NCBI RefSeq assembly: GCF_002028455.1
Contig: NZ_MWUM01000017.1
Coordinates: forward strand, 1-64,000
From: Zoogloea sp. LCSB751
GTDB lineage: Bacteria > Pseudomonadota > Gammaproteobacteria > Burkholderiales > Rhodocyclaceae
DNA: 64,000 nt
Reading direction: 5' to 3'
The notes beneath the pieces are model-generated. The model was not told the origin of the DNA and ran no database searches. It saw only the letters and a list, made by a program, of their open reading frames with translations. Positions 1-6,341 of the stretch are shown here, piece after piece (the first letter of the stretch is position 1; each line of letters opens with the position of its first letter). A program made the position numbers and the translations under genes.

Positions 1-2
1 TC

Positions 3-422
3 GACTGGTATCGCGCCCGCTGGGAGATCGAACTGTTCTTCCTGGTGCTCAAGGAAGGCTGCCGGGTCGAGCGCCTGCAACTGGCCGACACGCGTCGCCT
101 GCAAAGTGCGCTGGCGCTTTACATGGTGATCGCCTGGCGGATCAACCGCCTGATGCGCCTGGGTCGGAGCCTGCCCGATTTACCCGCCGACATGGCGTTC
201 GAAGCCGATGAGTGGCGGGCCGCCTTTATCCTGAACAAGAAGCCCATCCCGACAGCCGTGCCCGCGCTGAACACCGTCTTGCGCCTGATCGCCCAGCGTG
301 GAGGCTTCCTGGCCCGCCGACATGATGGTGAGCCCGGCGCCAAGACAATCTGGCTCGGTCTCCAGCAGCTGGCCGTCTTTGTCGAAGGCATGCGCCAGGC
401 AAGGAAAATGGATCAGGGGTGA
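3..422 (+). CDS. IS4-family transposase, C-terminal part
   Basis: The reading frame is open from the first bases of the window and ends at TGA 420-422. The first visible residues hold the YREK signature of IS4-family DDE transposases: Y, R, E and K spaced Y-2-R-3-E-6-K within YRARWEIELFFLVLK. The E is the third catalytic carboxylate of the DDE triad; the two aspartates would lie upstream, outside the window. The C-terminal domain that follows (about 115 residues) resembles the Tn5 transposase tail used for dimerisation. The gene is cut only by the window edge; no frameshift is seen in the visible part, so the element may be intact. Confidence 0.85.
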   Translation, partial: DWYRARWEIELFFLVLKEGCRVERLQLADTRRLQSALALYMVIAWRINRLMRLGRSLPDLPADMAFEADEWRAAFILNKKPIPTAVPALNTVLRLIAQRGGFLARRHDGEPGAKTIWLGLQQLAVFVEGMRQARKMDQG

Positions 423-440
423 GTTGTGTGTAAGGGGATG
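422..440 (+). repeat. Right terminal inverted repeat of the IS4-type element
   Basis: The sequence agttgtgtgtaaggggatg aligns without gaps to the Tn5 outside end read inward (13 of 19 identities, including the TTGTGT core and TAAG). It begins at the last base of the transposase stop codon. Just beyond it, ccgtaag (441-447) and cttacgg (455-461) form a 7-bp stem with a 7-nt loop that could terminate transposase transcription. Confidence 0.55.
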
Positions 441-611
441 CCGTAAGCCGTCCTCTTACGGAGGAGTTGTCACGGGGAGGGCCCGCTCAACAGCTTTCAA
501 GAGCGCTGCGACGACCCCTCTCTCGACGGATGCACACAATAATTAGATTTTCTTATCAATCGATAGGAAACTTTGCATTTCCGATCAGCGAAGCAGGCCT
601 AAGATAGCGCT

Positions 612-680
612 GTCTCCTCCACCCTCCTCCTTTGGTGTGGATTTAGCCCGAGTTGCTCTGTAGCTCGGGCTTTTCTTTTT
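612..680 (+). ncRNA. Candidate small RNA with CCUCCU-exposing hairpin and intrinsic terminator
   Basis: A -10-like TAAGAT lies at 600-605, placing a start near 612. The predicted transcript of about 70 nt has two structural parts. In the first, CACC (620-623) can pair with GGTG (634-637), leaving a loop CTCCTCCTTT. The second is a strong terminator: AGCCCGAG (645-652) pairs with CTCGGGCT (664-671), followed by TTTTCTTTTT. A C-rich loop complementary to Shine-Dalgarno sequences plus an intrinsic terminator is the layout of the CCUCCUCC-motif (cuckoo/CcsR-type) sRNAs of alphaproteobacteria. No good -35 is seen and no expression evidence exists, so this is a structural inference only. Confidence 0.35.
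645..680 (+). terminator. Intrinsic terminator (+ strand)
   Basis: An 8-bp GC-rich stem (AGCCCGAG / CTCGGGCT) is followed by a T-rich tract TTTTCTTTTT. There is no annotated protein gene directly upstream on this strand, which is why a small RNA is proposed in front of it. Confidence 0.7.
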
Positions 681-811
681 CTTACTCCGTGCTCTCTTGC
701 TCTACGCTTGTTTCAGCGCTCTACCCGCAGGAAGCCGCACGAGCCCCAAGACTGGCCGCTCGGACGAAACGCTTCGTCCTGAGCCCGTGCCTTCAAGCTG
801 GGGAGCACAAG

Positions 812-834
812 AAAAAACCCTCGCGAGGAGGGTT
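812..834 (-). terminator. Intrinsic terminator of the first sigma-54 regulator
   Basis: Read on the minus strand, AACCCTC and GAGGGTT (828-834 and 816-822) form a 7-bp stem with a 5-nt loop followed by a run of T residues. It lies about 100 bp past the stop codon of the regulator gene at 932. Confidence 0.75.
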
Positions 835-931
835 CAAAACAAAGGGGGACGGATCACGGATCGGGCGCAAACAACGCTTGCCCCACACAAAACAGCAGAA
901 CGCCTCCCGACGGCCTGCCGTCGCCGCGCGA

Positions 932-2962
932 TCAGAAACGTCCGAGCTTGCGATACAGGGTGTTGCGGCTGATTCCAAGCCTGCGGGCGGCCGCAGAAAT
1001 ATTGCCATTCTCGGCCTCGAGTGTGCGCTGGATCATGTCGCGCTCGATCTCCTCCAGGCGTCCGAAGCTCGCCGCTCCGCTGGCAGCGGCCGCTGAGACG
1101 GGCCCAGTCGCCAGGCCTGGAGACAGGCTGCGCGACGGCGCGGCGGAGGCCATCGCCGGCATCGCCTCGCCGATCTCCTCGAAGATGTCGTCCGGCAGAT
1201 GCCAGGTTTCGATGACATCCTCGTCGTCATCGAGCAGCGCAATCGCCACCTTGATGACATTGTTGAGCTGACGGATGTTGCCGGGCCAGCGGTAGCTCAG
1301 AAACGCCTGCATGACCTTGTGGGACACTTCCACGTTACGATCGGGGCCCGCTTCTTCGCGCATCAGCTTGTCGATCAGGCGATCGATGTCGCTGCGCTCG
1401 CGCAGGGACGGCAGATTGATGCACAGGCCGTTGAGGCGGTAGTACAAGTCCTCCCGGAAACCGCCGCGCGCTACTTCTTCCTTCAGGCGCCGGTGGGTAG
1501 CGCAGACGAGGGTGATGTCCACCGGAATGCTCTTGTTGGTCCCCAGCGGCGTCACGCAGCGCTCCTGCAGCACACGCAGCAGGCGGGCCTGCAGCGAAAG
1601 GGGCATGTCGCCGATTTCGTCGAGGAAAAGGGTCCCACCGTGGGCTTGCTGGATCTTGCCGACCGCGCCTTCCTTGCGGGCGCCAGTGAAGGCACCGCCC
1701 GAATAACCGAACAGCTCGGACTCGATCAGGGTTTCCGGAATCGCCGCACAGTTGAGCGCGACGAAGGGCCCCTGAGCCCGCGGGCCGCTGTTGTGGAAGG
1801 CCTTGGCGAACATTTCCTTGCCGGCTCCGGATTCGCCCTGAATAAGAATCGGGATGTCGCGGCCGAGCACCCGCACACCCTTGTCGATGGCCGCCTGCAG
1901 GCGTTCGTCGCCGGTGGCCAGGGTATGCAGCGTCAGGCGAACCTGGGAAGCCGGCTCCGCCTCCACCCGGGCCGGGCGGACAGGCCGCTCGCTGCGCCCC
2001 TCCATGCCGACCGGGCTCGACACCGGCATCGACGCGAAATTACCGCGCAGGCGGGCATAGAAGCGCTCGCCGTTGCGGCCGGCAATCGCGATCAGGGACG
2101 AAGGATCGCGCCGGGCACGATCGATCAAGGTACCCAGCGGCACGTCGAACAGCATGCTGTAGTGGCGCCGGGGCAGATCCTCGCGACGCAGGCCGAGCAG
2201 CTCGAGAGCGGACTGATCGGCGCCGACGATGTCGCCATCCGGCGAGATGGCCAGCAGCGCTTCGCACATGCTGCCCACGTGGTCCGGACGGGCGTGGAAG
2301 CTGAGCAGTCCCTGGTGGGCGAACTCGGACTCGAAAAGACGCTTTTCGATGATGCGGGACGACATTTTCACCAAGCCGAGGGAGTGACGCTGGAAGGCGC
2401 GGTAATCGCTGGAGATGTCCAGCACCCCCATCAGACGGCCCTGCGCATCCTGGATCGGGGACGCGCTACAGGTCAGGAAGGCATTGCCCTCGTAGAAATG
2501 CTCGGAACCGAAAACATTGACTGCGCCACGCTCGGCGAGAGCGGTGCCGATGGCGTTGGTACCGCGGTCGAATTCGTGCCAGCTGGCCCCCGGGTGCAGG
2601 GATACCTGCTCGGCCTGGCTCAGGAAATCGGGATCGCCATAGGTCTGCAGCACCATGCCGCGCGCGTCGGCGAGGATGACCATGCTGTGGGAGTTGCGGA
2701 TCTGCTCGAAGAGATGTTCGAGGACCGGCTCGGCGTGGGAGATCAACGTGCGGTTGCGCTCCCGCGCCTCCGACACCGCCCGCACGTTGGGTTCGCCACA
2801 CTCGAGACGAGCCGGATCGAGGCCCGCCTTCCGGCAGCGCTCCCAAGAGCGTAATACGCTTTGGTCGAGCAACGCCTCAGGAAGCTCTCCCCGGCCAAAG
2901 TACAGCGACCGCGCTTCCAAGAGACCCAGTGCCCTGGCCTCCGCGCTGAAAGGAACCTGCAT
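932..2962 (-). CDS. AcoR-like sigma-54-dependent transcriptional activator (GAF, AAA+, Fis)
   Basis: A bacterial enhancer-binding protein of 676 aa that would open sigma-54 promoters. Domains in order: an N-terminal RSWERC segment (about 38-43) typical of AcoR relatives, a GAF sensor (about 75-215), a PAS-like stretch (about 230-310), the AAA+ ATPase with Walker A GESGAGKE (376-383) and the sigma-54-contacting GAFTGA loop (423-428), and a Fis-type helix-turn-helix at the C-terminus ending NTLYRKLGRF. ATG 2962 is chosen because GGAGGAG stands directly upstream; ATG 2965 is equally possible, and an open extension to 3046 has no ribosome site. It is transcribed away from pedF, whose sigma-54 promoter it is the obvious candidate to activate. 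Family known; the effector is not visible. Confidence 0.93.
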   Translation of the reverse strand: MQVPFSAEARALGLLEARSLYFGRGELPEALLDQSVLRSWERCRKAGLDPARLECGEPNVRAVSEARERNRTLISHAEPVLEHLFEQIRNSHSMVILADARGMVLQTYGDPDFLSQAEQVSLHPGASWHEFDRGTNAIGTALAERGAVNVFGSEHFYEGNAFLTCSASPIQDAQGRLMGVLDISSDYRAFQRHSLGLVKMSSRIIEKRLFESEFAHQGLLSFHARPDHVGSMCEALLAISPDGDIVGADQSALELLGLRREDLPRRHYSMLFDVPLGTLIDRARRDPSSLIAIAGRNGERFYARLRGNFASMPVSSPVGMEGRSERPVRPARVEAEPASQVRLTLHTLATGDERLQAAIDKGVRVLGRDIPILIQGESGAGKEMFAKAFHNSGPRAQGPFVALNCAAIPETLIESELFGYSGGAFTGARKEGAVGKIQQAHGGTLFLDEIGDMPLSLQARLLRVLQERCVTPLGTNKSIPVDITLVCATHRRLKEEVARGGFREDLYYRLNGLCINLPSLRERSDIDRLIDKLMREEAGPDRNVEVSHKVMQAFLSYRWPGNIRQLNNVIKVAIALLDDDEDVIETWHLPDDIFEEIGEAMPAMASAAPSRSLSPGLATGPVSAAAASGAASFGRLEEIERDMIQRTLEAENGNISAAARRLGISRNTLYRKLGRF

Positions 2963-3041
2963 CATCTCCTCCTCCGTTTGAACGGATTGTGTGCCAGCTC
3001 GAGCCAGCATCGTGGTGTGCGCCAAAATGTAGCAGCTGGAC

Positions 3042-3067
3042 CACATTTCAGCAATGTGACTGCTCCA
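3042..3067 (+). promoter_or_regulatory. Candidate upstream activator site for the pedF promoter
   Basis: CACATT (3042-3047) and AATGTG (3053-3058) form a perfect 6-bp dyad with a 5-bp spacer. Immediately after it stands CTGCTCCA (3060-3067), a motif that recurs in the other intergenic regions of this island. The position, 110-135 bp upstream of the -24 element, is typical for enhancer-binding protein sites. Confidence 0.4.
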
Positions 3068-3178
3068 CCCTCTCGCTCAATCAGCAAAACTCAGGCCAGT
3101 TTATAGAGCTATAAAGAAAACTGGAAAAATCCTGATGCGGCAAAGGTGTCCCATTTCACGACGGCTCCCTTCTAAAAG

Positions 3179-3194
3179 TGGCACGCCCCTTGCT
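3179..3194 (+). promoter_or_regulatory. Sigma-54 (-24/-12) promoter of the pedF operon
   Basis: TGGCAC-gcccc-TTGCT matches the sigma-54 consensus TGGCAC-N5-TTGCW at every specified position. Transcription would start near 3205, about 70 nt before the GTG start of pedF. The sigma-54 activator gene is divergent from it. Confidence 0.9.
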
Positions 3195-3273
3195 GAAAGG
3201 TCTTCACACACGGCGACTCGCCCGCTGGCGGATCGCTCGACGAACTCCAATCACACGACCAAAGGTGACCCAG

Positions 3274-3702
3274 GTGACTGTCCGTAATTCCGTCCTTCTC
3301 CGTGCCCTCTCCGCTGCCGCGCTGACCCTGGCTGCAACCGTCGTCATCGCTCACGGCGACGTGACGCCCCAGGCCGTCGACACCTCGACGCTGCCCTCCG
3401 TCGGCAAGGACTGGCTGCCGAAGAACCCCTACCTGGGCAACAAGGAAGCGATCCGCATCGGCTCCTCGGCGTTCAACCAGAACTGCGCCCGCTGCCACGG
3501 CCTCGGCGCAATCTCCGGCGGCATCGCCCCCGATCTGCGCTACCTGCCGGCCGGCCAGGAAGGCGACGAAATCTTCCTGAACCGCATCCGCCATGGCGCC
3601 ACCCGCGACGGCCGCGTGTACATGCCCCCGTTCGAAGGCATCCTGAGCCAGGAAGCCATGTGGACCATCCGTGCCTGGCTGGAGACCGTCCGTGAAGACT
3701 GA
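3274..3702 (+). CDS. pedF: Cytochrome c-550 PedF, periplasmic electron acceptor
   Basis: A monohaem c-type cytochrome of 142 aa. A signal peptide (about residues 1-27, ending VVIAHG) exports it. The haem site is CARCH at 71-75 and the likely axial Met is M117 in YMPPF. The sequence style, with DVTPQAVDTSTLP after the signal and the following gene order, matches the PedF family that takes electrons from PQQ-dependent alcohol dehydrogenases. GTG 3274 is chosen because it sits just ahead of the signal peptide with AAAGGTG upstream; earlier in-frame starts would put charged residues in front of the signal. It is the first gene of a three-gene operon behind a sigma-54 promoter and overlaps the next gene by 11 bp. 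Confidence 0.88.
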   Translation: MTVRNSVLLRALSAAALTLAATVVIAHGDVTPQAVDTSTLPSVGKDWLPKNPYLGNKEAIRIGSSAFNQNCARCHGLGAISGGIAPDLRYLPAGQEGDEIFLNRIRHGATRDGRVYMPPFEGILSQEAMWTIRAWLETVRED

Positions 3703-4537
3703 TCGTCGTCGTTTCCTGCTGGCCGCTGGCGCGGCGGCCCTGGCCTCCAGCCTGCCGGCCCGCGCCGACACGCTGGAAGAGATCAAGAAACGCGGCAGCC
3801 TCAAGGTTGCCGTGTATAACAACTTCGCCCCCTACTCCAACCAGGGCAAGGGCATCGACGTGGAACTTGCCGAAGCCCTTGGCAAGCAACTCGGTCTGAA
3901 TCCGCAGGTCATCGGTTACAACGCCGACGAGGACATGGACGACGACCTGCGCAACATGGTCTGGAAGGGCCACTACCTGGGCATGCAGCCGTCCGACGTG
4001 ATGATGCATGTGCCCGTCGACTCCTACCTGCAGGGCAAGAACGACAAGGTGAAGATCTTCGGCCCCTACCACCTGGAAACGGTGGCGGTGGCCCGCCTGC
4101 AGCGCATCGGCTCAATCCGCGGCTCCGCCGCCACGGCGCTGGAAGTGTTCACCCGCGAGAAGATCGGTGTCGAGGGGCGCAGCCTGGCCGATGCCTTCCT
4201 GCTCGGCGTGCTGAACGGCCGCCTGCGCGACAACGTGGTCCATTTCGGCAGCGTCGCAGCAGCGGTAGACAAACTCAAGGCCGGCGAACTGGCCGCCGTG
4301 ATGGGGCCGCGCTCGGAGATCGAAGTCGCGCTCGGCAAGGACAGCCGCTTCGTTGTGGAAGTGGTCCAGATGCCGGAACTCAAGATCAACAGCTGGCCGC
4401 TGGGCATGGCCGTCAAGGCCGAGGAGAGCGGTCTTGCCGATGCCATCGACAAGGCTCTCAAGGAGCTCGAAAAGAATGGCACGGTCGCAGCCATCTTCGC
4501 CCGCCACGGCGTCACCTACGTCAAGCCAACCCTCTGA
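3692..4537 (+). CDS. Quinoprotein-dehydrogenase-associated periplasmic substrate-binding protein
   Basis: A 281-aa bacterial extracellular solute-binding protein of the family found beside PQQ-dependent alcohol dehydrogenases. The N-terminus MKTDRRRFLLAAG carries a twin-arginine-like RRxFL pattern followed by a hydrophobic stretch and an Ala-rich cleavage site (PARA), so Tat export is possible. The body (from TLEEIKKRGSLKVAVYNN) is a type-3 periplasmic binding fold. No permease or ATPase genes accompany it, which fits a role in the dehydrogenase system rather than in transport. GTG 3692 overlaps the end of pedF; the upstream ATG at 3671 would place extra residues before the Tat motif. Confidence 0.85.
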   Translation: MKTDRRRFLLAAGAAALASSLPARADTLEEIKKRGSLKVAVYNNFAPYSNQGKGIDVELAEALGKQLGLNPQVIGYNADEDMDDDLRNMVWKGHYLGMQPSDVMMHVPVDSYLQGKNDKVKIFGPYHLETVAVARLQRIGSIRGSAATALEVFTREKIGVEGRSLADAFLLGVLNGRLRDNVVHFGSVAAAVDKLKAGELAAVMGPRSEIEVALGKDSRFVVEVVQMPELKINSWPLGMAVKAEESGLADAIDKALKELEKNGTVAAIFARHGVTYVKPTL

Positions 4538-4541
4538 GACC

Positions 4542-5486
4542 ATGCCCCAGCCCTTCACCCTGCGACAGCTCCTGGCGAGCTGCATCCTGCTGCCGGGAGC
4601 GGCCCTCGCCGCGCCCTTTGCCTACGTTCCCAACGAAAAATCCGCATCGGTATCGGTGATCGACACCGCCACCGACGAGGTGGTCGCCAGTCTGCCCGGC
4701 GGCCAGCGCCCCCGCGGCATCGCCACCGATGGGAAGAGCCTGTTCGTCAGCGAGGCCCCGACCAGCAGCCTGGTGGTGGTCGATATCGCCGAGGGCAAGC
4801 AAGTCGCGTCCATCCCCCTCGGAGAATCGCCGGAAGGGGTGAGCGTATCGGCCGACCGCAAGCTGATCGCCGCCGCAGTGGAAGAATCCAACAGCGTCGT
4901 CATCCTGGATGCCGCCAAGCGGCGCAAGCTGGCGGAGATCAAGGTCAAGGGCAAGAACCCCGAGCATGCAGTGTTCAGCCCCGACGGCCGCTGGCTGCTG
5001 GTCAGCGCCGAGGAAGCCCAGCAGGTGGACCTGATCGACGTGAAGACCCGCAAACAGGTCGCCTCGATCGAAGTCGGCAAGCGCCCACGCGGCATCGGCT
5101 TCACACCGGATGGCAAGCGCGCCTACGTGGCCTGCGAGATGGTCAGCACGGTCTACGCCATCGACATGGGCAAGCGCAAGGTCATCGCCGAAATCAAGGG
5201 CGGCAATTTCTCCAACGGGGTCACAATGGCGCCAGACGGCAGCCGTGCCTACGTCTCCAACGGCAAGGACGGCACCGTCAGCGTGATCCGCACCAACGAC
5301 AACCAGATCGAAGCCACCATCCCGGTCGGCAAGCGCCCCTGGAACATGGCCATCACCCCCGACGGCCGCAAGCTTTACGTGGCCAACGGTCGCTCCAACA
5401 GCGTGTCGGTGATCGACACCGAACGCCTGGAGGCCATCAAGGAAATCCCCGTCGGTGAGCTTCCCTGGGGCGTCGTCATCCACTGA
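4542..5486 (+). CDS. PQQ-catabolism-associated YVTN beta-propeller protein
   Basis: A 314-aa secreted protein: signal peptide to about residue 23 (LLPGAALAAPFAYVPNE), then about seven repeats of roughly 42 residues, each with the pattern FVS/YVx-xxx-SVVVIDxA-xxKVxxxIxVGxxPxGI, ending at H314. This is the YVTN repeat propeller found in PQQ-dependent catabolic gene clusters. Its exact job is unknown; a structural or lid role for periplasmic dehydrogenases has been assumed from context. It begins 4 bp after the stop of the binding-protein gene and is the last gene of the pedF operon. Confidence 0.87.
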   Translation: MPQPFTLRQLLASCILLPGAALAAPFAYVPNEKSASVSVIDTATDEVVASLPGGQRPRGIATDGKSLFVSEAPTSSLVVVDIAEGKQVASIPLGESPEGVSVSADRKLIAAAVEESNSVVILDAAKRRKLAEIKVKGKNPEHAVFSPDGRWLLVSAEEAQQVDLIDVKTRKQVASIEVGKRPRGIGFTPDGKRAYVACEMVSTVYAIDMGKRKVIAEIKGGNFSNGVTMAPDGSRAYVSNGKDGTVSVIRTNDNQIEATIPVGKRPWNMAITPDGRKLYVANGRSNSVSVIDTERLEAIKEIPVGELPWGVVIH

Positions 5487-5541
5487 ACCCGCTCCGTACT
5501 GCCATTCGGCGGCTTCACAGCGCCCATCTGCAGCGCATCAC

Positions 5542-5580
5542 AACGACACACCTGCTCCACTCTGGAGCAGGTGTGTCGTT
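5542..5580. promoter_or_regulatory. Perfect 18-bp dyad containing TGGAGCAGGTGT, possible activator site
   Basis: Two 18-bp arms (5542-5559 and 5563-5580), fully complementary, are separated by CTC. Each arm contains ACACCTGCTCCA or its complement, the same 12-mer present twice upstream of the next gene pair. It lies between convergent genes, so a bidirectional terminator is the simplest reading, but neither side has a T tract. Identity with the repeated upstream motif suggests a protein-binding dyad instead. Confidence 0.5.
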
Positions 5581-5614
5581 CAGCTGTAACGGGGACCCTC
5601 CCCCGTGACGCTCA

Positions 5615-5929
5615 TCAAAGCTTGAGAATCCACTCCACAGCAGCCTTCAGGTCGGCATCGCTGATCTTGTCGGTACCATGGGGCGGCATCGGAATCTGAC
5701 CCCAGGTACCGGTGCCGCCATGGCGCACCTTGGAAATCAGCATTGCCTCCGCCTCGGGATGCCCCTTGTACTTGGCCGCCACTTCCTTGTAAGCGGGGCC
5801 GACACGCTTCTGGTCCACCGCGTGGCAGGCCACGCAGCGAGCCTTCTTGATGATCTCTTCGGATGCCAGGGCCGGGGTTGCTGCGGCCGCTCCCAGGGCG
5901 GCGACGCAAAGCAGATTGACGAATTTCAT
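5615..5929 (-). CDS. Small class I c-type cytochrome (c-551/c8-like)
   Basis: A 104-aa periplasmic monohaem cytochrome. Signal peptide about 1-23 (ending PALAS), haem motif CVACH at 32-36, VGPAYKEVAAKY in the conserved helix region, and axial Met81 in IPMPPH. This length and pattern fit the c-551/c8 family that carries electrons from periplasmic dehydrogenases to terminal oxidases or nitrite reductase. AGGAGGAG lies 5 bp before the ATG. Upstream, on the same strand, a sigma-54-like promoter (5999-6014) and tandem activator-like repeats (6141-6197) suggest joint control with pedF. It is convergent with the beta-propeller gene. Confidence 0.9.
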   Translation of the reverse strand: MKFVNLLCVAALGAAAATPALASEEIIKKARCVACHAVDQKRVGPAYKEVAAKYKGHPEAEAMLISKVRHGGTGTWGQIPMPPHGTDKISDADLKAAVEWILKL

Positions 5930-5998
5930 GAGCTCCTCCTTCTAGTCATTTTTGACAGACTGGTTATCAAGACTGCGGTCAGACTGATCACTGAATAC

Positions 5999-6014
5999 GG
6001 CACCGACTGTGCCC
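5999..6014 (-). promoter_or_regulatory. Candidate sigma-54 promoter of the c-551-like cytochrome gene
   Basis: On the minus strand GGGCAC-agtcg-GTGCC keeps the essential GG-N10-GC spacing of -24/-12 promoters, with mismatches at the first base and in the -12 box. A start near 5988 would give a leader of about 60 nt to the cytochrome gene. Activator-like repeats lie about 130-190 bp upstream. Confidence 0.45.
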
Positions 6015-6140
6015 CTGAACCGCGCCACCCTGGACTGGCAGCAAAAAGCATGCAGATCGACACCCGCCGGCTGCCGCCACAAAAACTCTTTGCAGACAAA
6101 GACTTGCCAAATGCATGGAGCGATCTTTCGGGTGCGCGCT

Positions 6141-6197
6141 TGTTCCGCAGCGGAACACCTGCTCCATCCCGTAACGTAGCCTTGAACACCTGCTCCA
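6141..6197. promoter_or_regulatory. Activator-like repeats in the divergent cytochrome/sigma-54-regulator region
   Basis: A perfect 17-bp dyad, TGTTCCGC-A-GCGGAACA (6141-6157), overlaps the first of two direct repeats GAACACCTGCTCCA at 6153-6166 and 6184-6197. The repeats are 31 bp apart, close to three helical turns, so bound dimers would lie on one DNA face. The whole 5930-6341 stretch is otherwise free of genes. The arrangement fits a site for one of the two AcoR-like activators of this island. Confidence 0.5.
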
Positions 6198-6341
6198 CTT
6201 CGCGCACAAACGGCGCCCATAAAAACCCGTCATCCAGCATGGCCATGTCGCTTAACTACTGATTTTCATGATTTAATTCAATTAGACTGACGTGAACGTC
6301 AGCATTTTCATGGCAGGCACGGTTCCTGCTGTTCAGTACTC

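Larger units (their letters stand above)
1..440 (+). mobile_element. IS4-family (IS50 group) insertion sequence, right-hand end
   Basis: The 3' part of a transposase gene is followed directly by a 19-bp sequence (422-440) that matches the inverse complement of the Tn5/IS50 outside end at about 13 of 19 positions. The terminal repeat overlaps the transposase stop codon, so little non-coding DNA lies between gene and end. The left half of the element is outside the window, so neither the partner inverted repeat nor the target-site duplication can be seen. That 440 is the exact boundary is an inference from this similarity. Confidence 0.7.
441..931. other. Gene-free stretch between the IS end and the first sigma-54 regulator
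   Basis: No convincing protein gene is present in about 490 bp. It holds a short hairpin at 441-461, an AT-rich segment with TTATCAATCGATAGG around 553-567, a candidate small RNA with its own intrinsic terminator (about 612-680), and the intrinsic terminator of the convergent sigma-54 regulator (812-834). The remaining 680-810 shows nothing recognisable. Confidence 0.6.

Noticed and set aside
1199-2854. A 551-codon open frame on the plus strand opposite the first sigma-54 regulator
   Set aside because: It mirrors the codon pattern of the regulator on the other strand (GC-rich third positions), has low-complexity His/Gln/Arg-rich composition and no family resemblance.
3671-3691. ATG 3671 as start of the binding-protein gene
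   Set aside because: It would enlarge the overlap with pedF to 32 bp and put extra residues ahead of the RRxFL motif; GTG 3692 fits better.
5542-5580. Ordinary bidirectional terminator
   Set aside because: Not fully excluded, but there is no T tract on either side and the arms copy a motif found upstream of other genes, so a protein-binding dyad is preferred.
6041-6056. Alternative sigma-54 promoter CTGCAT-N5-TTGCT on the minus strand
   Set aside because: The essential GG of the -24 element is missing; the site at 5999-6014 keeps both GG and GC.
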